In this document: positions 59,801 through 64,000 of the stretch, one piece after another
How the letters are laid out: each line of letters starts with the position of its first letter
Numbering within the stretch: position 1 is the first letter of the stretch
Assembly: GCA_016286995.1 (NCBI GenBank)
Contig: JAEEVA010000011.1
Coordinates: 1-64,000 of the forward strand
DNA from: Prevotella sp.
GTDB lineage: Bacteria > Bacteroidota > Bacteroidia > Bacteroidales > Bacteroidaceae
Length of the DNA stretch: 64,000 nt
Direction: 5' to 3'
Translations under genes and position numbers: made by a program
The notes under the pieces: model-generated
Seen by the model: the letters and a program-made list of their open reading frames with translations, nothing else
The model's database searches: none
Told to the model about the DNA's origin: nothing

Positions 59801-60311
59801 AGAGAGCTTTCTCAGAGGCTACGTAAACGATGGGGTTCACACGAACAGAAACGAACGAGCTACCTTGCATCTCATGGAGTCCCTCGTTGGTGGCGGCAAC
59901 AGCCGGCCAAGGACTGGACGAGGCGTATGCCACGGGGTCGGGTTCTACGAACGGAGCCTTTTCCTTGCTCTTAGGAGTTGCACGCTGGGTGGGCCAGGGT
60001 GTGACGTCCGATGCCAAACGCACCAGTTCGCCAGTAGCGGTCACGGTGACGTCGGTGGCGCCGTCGGGCAACAGGATGTTTGCAAACTTGGCCGGAATGG
60101 CCGGTGCACCAATGGCGTCGCGCACCTTGGCGCCGTCCTTGAGAGTTACGTAGGTGTACGTCCCACTGGGTGAGAGTACAATGTCGGACGGTGAAAACTT
60201 GAAGGTCCAGGTCAGGTCAGCGGCCATAGAGATCATGGTGACTAACAGCAGGGCGACGAGTGTCAAATAGCGGTGTCCGCCCTTCATCGATAATTCTTTT
60301 ATCTTCAACAT
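56862..60311 (-). CDS. secreted C25 gingipain-like cysteine protease with FN3 and dockerin
   Basis: 1149 aa; HLMFSGHGSPQSWG and AIVYTDACLTGHFDG catalytic His/Cys region; DYLIITSNSLKSAFQALADYRTTGPGGNYNTLVVT; dockerin GDGNCDGFVSITDAVAVVNFIL...VTITDAVAVVNIIL. Confidence 0.92.
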   Translation of the reverse strand: MLKIKELSMKGGHRYLTLVALLLVTMISMAADLTWTFKFSPSDIVLSPSGTYTYVTLKDGAKVRDAIGAPAIPAKFANILLPDGATDVTVTATGELVRLASDVTPWPTQRATPKSKEKAPFVEPDPVAYASSSPWPAVAATNEGLHEMQGSSFVSVRVNPIVYVASEKALYYRPSVTVTVTYNAPAAPRGASQNARVTDMVNALVVNPVSSVVPRKGRRDTAADAVDYLIITSNSLKSAFQALADYRTTGPGGNYNTLVVTKEEINSNYEGTDTQMKIRNCIIDYYNNHGTTFVVLGGDDTIVPDRDTYVSVGYDTESNMPTDLYYSDLTGTWKKSGSSSYGVVGANFDMTPEVIVGRIPIRTAAQLNGYIAKLQAFEASPTHTRNSIIMGGPSAWDTYSGNNRPSDNVTGDGHAGFRASNHPTVSDSEMWLRRLYRDGIKPYWDNVEEAGSRTINLATDCITSWDGSTCGDKPLSGANLKTWLNNGYTHLMFSGHGSPQSWGMETYDDYDSNKAAAQTNLTAIVYTDACLTGHFDGTSWSGYTTEPCLGEAFIRNANGGALAYMGCARYGWGDPDDGAASNTSDGGPSTVYAYKFYHRLYESDAVNANRTVGEAFAMSKADMISQCASNGSERWIQFGLNFLGDPALALYPRDPSSYLAAPAGLTASDVTSTTFTASWRGVENAEAYEVDLRIGSTSVEGYPVNVGNVTTYTLTDVTPNTNYTVRVRAVDSEKQSNWTPAVNVLTNYVPVWAALPQNVSIYNDGSYDLAISNYVTGRPAPVVTMTASDSEGAVFENGNFHFSSVETGTFNFTFKASNAEGETDATLTVTVTLPPVTVPTLAIAEPDITSVSAPVSWIPCDNVTEYTLQIATDDVFSDPFVGNVTLFSNTTSEATAPEGWTYNIYNFNATNSYLSLVSGNYVITKAFDVSDFVDLELSLYMRTYNGSKQPNITVEYTTDDGATWSALGTLAAKNSTMAQRTLDLSSIAGKGTIRLRIASTSTSESTGVAIKNITVTGTESTEGSLVFAGTVTGTTFNFTSLRPSTTYYVRVKGEAGWSDVISFTTAGPVSGDGNCDGFVSITDAVAVVNFILGNPSAGFNFVAADVNGDGKVTITDAVAVVNIILEESAAAPRMEQEDEDDEESSVEPE

Positions 60312-60349
60312 ACTTTATGTAATTAATTACTTTTTCGTTAATTCGCGTG

Positions 60350-60357
60350 CAAAAATA
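60350..60357 (-). promoter_or_regulatory. -7 element TATTTTTG
   Basis: Upstream of 56862..60311. Confidence 0.4.
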
Positions 60358-60557
60358 CACTTTTTTCTTCTTATTACCAAATATTTATACGAAAAATAAC
60401 ACATTTTTGATGATTGCATCTACTCGGGTGATGAGCAGACGAGGCAGAAATATCTCCTTTTTTGTGATAAAAAAGCAGGAAAAGTATGGTTATTTGGGAA
60501 ATAATTACTATTTTTGTGGCAGAAAACAAGTGATGGTGCAATAAAACATACGCTAAT

Positions 60558-61226
60558 ATGAGAAACGTGGAGATACATAGTTGTCCGGAACTGATGGAGT
60601 ATATCCAGGAGGTGGGATTCCTGCCATTGCTGGACAGTGGCATCAGGGGCTACTCGGCTGAAGATGTCGTTGATGAAGACTGCCGTTACGTCGTGTTCGA
60701 TGACGGCGGCTGGGACTGGCCGCTTTGGAAGTGGAAGGGGCCAGTCGTCACCGAGGGCCACTGCGTGTATGGCAAGTTTTTTGCGGGCAAGGCGGGGTTC
60801 GTGAGCAAGGAGTGGTGGCCGGACCTGTGCAACTACCGGCGAGCATCGAAGCCTGCGCCTATTGAGGGTAGCATTGATGAGACCATCCTGCTGACGCTGG
60901 CTGAACACGGCAGTCTGATAACACGTGAATTGCGGGCGGCCTGTGGCTTCGACGGACCGAAAATGCGCAGCAGGTTTGATGGTTACGTGACGAGACTGCA
61001 GATGGCATGTCGTATCGTCACAGAGGACTTTGTATATCCTGTAGATAAACACGGCCACGAATACGGCTGGGGCTGGTCACTGTTGACGACACCCGAGAGG
61101 CTGTTTGGCCGTGAGATGTGTCGATGCGAGCGGACGCCGCAAGAGTCGTTTGAACGCATGAAGGCGCACTTTAGAGAGTTATTGCCAGAGGCTACCGAGA
61201 AACAGATAGAAAAGCTGATTAAGTAG
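60558..61226 (+). CDS. AlkZ-related winged-helix protein (putative)
   Basis: 222 aa; FDDGGWDWPLWKWKGPVV; TLAEHGSLITRELRAACGFDG. Confidence 0.55.
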   Translation: MRNVEIHSCPELMEYIQEVGFLPLLDSGIRGYSAEDVVDEDCRYVVFDDGGWDWPLWKWKGPVVTEGHCVYGKFFAGKAGFVSKEWWPDLCNYRRASKPAPIEGSIDETILLTLAEHGSLITRELRAACGFDGPKMRSRFDGYVTRLQMACRIVTEDFVYPVDKHGHEYGWGWSLLTTPERLFGREMCRCERTPQESFERMKAHFRELLPEATEKQIEKLIK

Positions 61227-61227
61227 C

Positions 61228-62826
61228 ATGAGCATCAAGACAATCATACTAATCCTAACGACAATGATGACGATGAACGGATGTAAGGGACAAACGCCAG
61301 AAAAGACGCGGATGGACGAGCTATGCTCGTCTGTGGTGAGGCCGGCGACACAGGCGAACCGATTCTATACGGGCGATGCCAGAGAACTGACTGAGGAGGT
61401 GGACAGCTTTTTGGCGCTGCATAGCGACGACAAAAAATACAATAATGTGGCGGCGGTGATAGTACCTCATGCAGGGTATTATTTCTCGGGCAACGTGGCG
61501 GCAGCGGCGTATATGGCGATAGACCCGAAGAAGCAGTACAAGCGGATTTTCCTGTTAGGGCCAAGTCACCACGAATGGCTCGATGGGGCGTCGGTGAACA
61601 CGGAGGCAGACTGGTATGCCACGCCATTAGGCAGTGTAAAGGTGGACCACGAGACGGCGAAAGCTTTAACAACAACGGATTGCACGGATGACACGGATTT
61701 AAAAGAAACCACGAATTACACGAATGACGCGAATTTGGATTCCGTGTTCTGCTTTAGACCGGAGGCGCATGACAGGGAACATTGTCTGGAAGTGCAGTTG
61801 CCGTTCCTGCAGCGACTCTTTGCTCAGTACGCTCAAGAGGTGCCGCCGATTGTGCCAATTGTTATCTCGACGAATGATTATAACAAGTTGAAGCGGATAG
61901 CTGAGGTGCTGAAGCCATACTTTACGGACGAGAATTTGTTTGTAATTAGCAGCGACTTCTCACACTATCCGTCGTATGAGGATGCCTGCAAGGTGGATGC
62001 CATGACGGGTAAAGCCATTGAGACGGGTGACGTAAAGGAGTTCATTGCAACCATCAATGCCAATGCCCGAAGTGGTAAGCGGAATCTGGCGACGAGTGCC
62101 TGCGGCGAGTTTGCTATCATCACACTGATGCTGATGCTCGACAAACAATATGAGGTAAAGCACCTGATGTACCAAAACTCTGGTGACATCGACAATCACG
62201 ACCACAGCCGCGTGGTGGGGTATCATTCGTTTGCCATCCTGCGCAACAGAAATAATGGCAGCGGACAGACACGGACTGACACAGACTTTTCCTTATCCGC
62301 AGAAGATAAGAAGATGCTGAAAGACATCGCTTTTAATAGCATTCGCGATTCATTAGATGGCAAGCCTATCGCGCAACCAATTGTCAATTGTCAATTCTCA
62401 ATTATCAATTCAAAATGCGGTGCCTTTGTCTCGCTGCACAAGCATGGCCGTTTGCGTGGCTGCATCGGACACTTTGGCGAGGACTATCCGTTGTATGAGA
62501 TTGTGGCAGAGATGGCGCGAGCGGCAGCATTTGACGATCCTCGGTTTATGCCTGTCACCCGCGATGAACTGGATGACCTCGACATCGAGATCTCTGTGCT
62601 TACGCCGATGCGTCGCATACAGAGCCTGGACGAGTTTGAACTGCACCGTCACGGCATCTATATCAAAAAAGGTTACCGCAGCGGCACATTCCTGCCGCAG
62701 GTGGCCGATGAGGTAAATTGGACGAAGGAGGAGTTCGTGGGACATTGTTCGCAGGACAAGGCCGGACTGGGCTGGGACGGCTGGCGTGACGCCGAACTCT
62801 ACGTTTACGAAGCAATTGTATTTTGA
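61228..62826 (+). CDS. AmmeMemoRadiSam system protein B (MEMO1-like) fused to protein A (AMMECR1-like), N-terminal lipoprotein-like signal
   Basis: N-term MSIKTIILILTTMMTMNGCKGQ; VVRPATQANRFYTGDARELTEEVD, VPHAGYYFSGNVAAAAY, LGPSHHEW, EHCLEVQLPFLQ; AMMECR1 GAFVSLHKHGRLRGCIGHF, FLPQVADEVNWTKEEFVGHCSQDKAG. Confidence 0.92.
   Translation: MSIKTIILILTTMMTMNGCKGQTPEKTRMDELCSSVVRPATQANRFYTGDARELTEEVDSFLALHSDDKKYNNVAAVIVPHAGYYFSGNVAAAAYMAIDPKKQYKRIFLLGPSHHEWLDGASVNTEADWYATPLGSVKVDHETAKALTTTDCTDDTDLKETTNYTNDANLDSVFCFRPEAHDREHCLEVQLPFLQRLFAQYAQEVPPIVPIVISTNDYNKLKRIAEVLKPYFTDENLFVISSDFSHYPSYEDACKVDAMTGKAIETGDVKEFIATINANARSGKRNLATSACGEFAIITLMLMLDKQYEVKHLMYQNSGDIDNHDHSRVVGYHSFAILRNRNNGSGQTRTDTDFSLSAEDKKMLKDIAFNSIRDSLDGKPIAQPIVNCQFSIINSKCGAFVSLHKHGRLRGCIGHFGEDYPLYEIVAEMARAAAFDDPRFMPVTRDELDDLDIEISVLTPMRRIQSLDEFELHRHGIYIKKGYRSGTFLPQVADEVNWTKEEFVGHCSQDKAGLGWDGWRDAELYVYEAIVF
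62378..62412 (+). repeat. heptanucleotide tandem repeat inside CDS, 5 units
   Basis: CAATTGT CAATTGT CAATTCT CAATTAT CAATTCA between MEMO1 and AMMECR1 domains. Confidence 0.95.
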
Positions 62827-62984
62827 GTTAAGAGTTAAGAATTAAGAATTAAGAGTTGTCGGCTTCGCCGATTAAGAATTAAAAATTAAGAAGTATGGCT
62901 ACGCATAATAATTCTAAATTCTTACATCTTAATCGCAGCGAAGCGAGAATAACTCTAAATTCTAAACTCTAAATTCTTAATTCA
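62824..62984 (+). repeat. heptamer arrays in inverted orientation with interspersed mini-hairpins
   Basis: (TTAAGAR)n ... GTCGGCTTCGCCGA ... TATGGCTACGCATA ... CGCAGCGAAGCG ... (AAATTCT)n. Confidence 0.9.
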
Positions 62985-62986
62985 TC

Positions 62987-63853
62987 ATGATTGAGTGCAG
63001 GTATTATAAGCGGTTAGAGGATGGGAAGGTGGAGTGTACGCTCTGTCCGCACCATTGCCGTATTGCTGAGGGCAAAACGGGTGTGTGCCGTAGCAGAAAG
63101 AACCAGTGCGGCATGCTCATGAGCGAGGTGTATGGCAACCCGTGTTCGCTGGCCATCGACCCCATAGAGAAGAAACCGCTGTACCATTTCCATCCGGGCA
63201 CGACATGTCTGTCGTTAGCCTGTACTGGCTGTAATTTCCGCTGTCTGAACTGTCAGAACCACGATATTTCGCAGGTGTCGCCCTCAGATATCAATCATTA
63301 CGAGTTGTCGCCTGAGGACGTCGTCACCCTCTGCCGGAAGCACCACTGCCCAGGCATCGCCTACACCTATACCGAGCCTCTGACCTATCTTGAATATATC
63401 ATCGATTGTGCCCAGCAGGCCCACGAAGCAGGCCTATGGAACATCCTCGTCACAGCGGGTTACGTCTGTCAAGAGCCGCTGGCCGACCTGCTTCCATATC
63501 TCGATGCCGCCAACGTCGACCTTAAGTCCTTCAGCGATGACATATATAATAAGGTAAACGGCGGTCACCTCCAGCCCGTACTCGACACCATCCTCGCCAT
63601 GAAGCAGGCCGGCGTGTGGGTGGAAATCACCAACCTTGTCATCCCCAACGTGAATGACGATATGCAGATGATTCGTCGCATGTGTCGCTGGCTCGCAGAC
63701 AATGACCTCACTGAAGCCCCACTGCATTTCAGCCGTTTCTTTCCACGCTACAAGATGCAGGACATTCCTCCCACACCCATAGCGACGCTAAAGACTGCCA
63801 AACAAATCGCCGAGGAGGAAGGCATCAGGTATGTGTATTTAGGGAATGTTTGA
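62987..63853 (+). CDS. amrS: AmmeMemoRadiSam system radical SAM enzyme
   Basis: CTLCPHHCRIAEGKTGVCRSRKN; CNFRCLNC radical SAM CxxxCxxC; adjacent to A/B fusion. Confidence 0.93.
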   Translation: MIECRYYKRLEDGKVECTLCPHHCRIAEGKTGVCRSRKNQCGMLMSEVYGNPCSLAIDPIEKKPLYHFHPGTTCLSLACTGCNFRCLNCQNHDISQVSPSDINHYELSPEDVVTLCRKHHCPGIAYTYTEPLTYLEYIIDCAQQAHEAGLWNILVTAGYVCQEPLADLLPYLDAANVDLKSFSDDIYNKVNGGHLQPVLDTILAMKQAGVWVEITNLVIPNVNDDMQMIRRMCRWLADNDLTEAPLHFSRFFPRYKMQDIPPTPIATLKTAKQIAEEEGIRYVYLGNV

Positions 63854-63909
63854 ATAATAAAGATTGTTAAATAAATAAAGGTGTCCCGACTTTTGGGACA
63901 GCCAAGTTG

Positions 63910-63917
63910 TACCTTTG
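63910..63917 (+). promoter_or_regulatory. -7 element TACCTTTG
   Basis: 8 bp before ATG 63926. Confidence 0.5.
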
Positions 63918-63925
63918 CAGACGTT

Positions 63926-64000
63926 ATGCTGACAGAAAAAACAATGGAGAAGTTGCGGATACTCGCAGAATCGGCGAAGTACGATGTATCGTGCTCGTCG
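63926..64000 (+). CDS. putative DNA modification/repair radical SAM protein, N-terminus only
   Basis: MLTEKTMEKLRILAESAKYDVSCSS matches remembered N-terminus of the UDG-linked radical SAM family; truncated at window end. Confidence 0.6.
   Translation, partial: MLTEKTMEKLRILAESAKYDVSCSS

Noticed and set aside
59046-60173. 375-aa + strand ORF
   Set aside because: Antisense to the well-supported C25 protease gene; no coherent domain text, reads as GC-rich shadow ORF.
1-64000. IS elements, integrases, tRNA or rRNA genes
   Set aside because: No transposase/integrase motifs in the ORF track and no tRNA/rRNA pattern recognised by eye; a tRNAscan/Infernal run would be needed to exclude them.

Overview
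Bacteroidota chromosome segment, probably Prevotella-like: promoters of the TAnnTTTG type, BspA-like LRR proteins, and many dockerin-type C-termini. Three blocks are visible. (1) ~1-25.2 kb, + strand: a large dialkylresorcinol/aryl-polyene (flexirubin-type) biosynthetic cluster with several ketosynthases, ACPs, hotdog dehydratases/thioesterase, LPLAT/PlsC acyltransferases, LolA-like carrier, GT2-PlsC fusion, CrtI-like oxidoreductase, DarA-like and DarB-like proteins, BtrH-like protein, MMPL exporter fused to PlsC, and an AMP-ligase. (2) ~25.3-60.3 kb: an accessory island, mostly - strand, with one secreted cohesin-like protein and seven secreted proteins ending in near-identical dockerin-type pairs (2x TITDAVxxVNxIL) followed by acidic tails ending in xPE/xPA. 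Their other modules are FN3, gingipain-type Cleaved_Adhesin, LRR_5/BspA, DUF285, an M6-like metalloprotease and a C25 gingipain-like protease. I consider this candidate cohesin-dockerin proteolytic/adhesive surface complex the most interesting object in the window. AAA ATPases and a cyclophilin are interspersed. (3) ~60.5-64 kb: an AlkZ-like protein, an AmmeMemoRadiSam B+A fusion with a lipoprotein-like signal, the AmmeMemoRadiSam radical SAM enzyme, and the start of a second radical SAM protein. Degenerate heptanucleotide tandem repeats recur throughout, several inside or at the ends of ORFs. The intergenic regions around the dockerin genes hold long inverted and tandem repeats. All calls are by eye; no database search was run.
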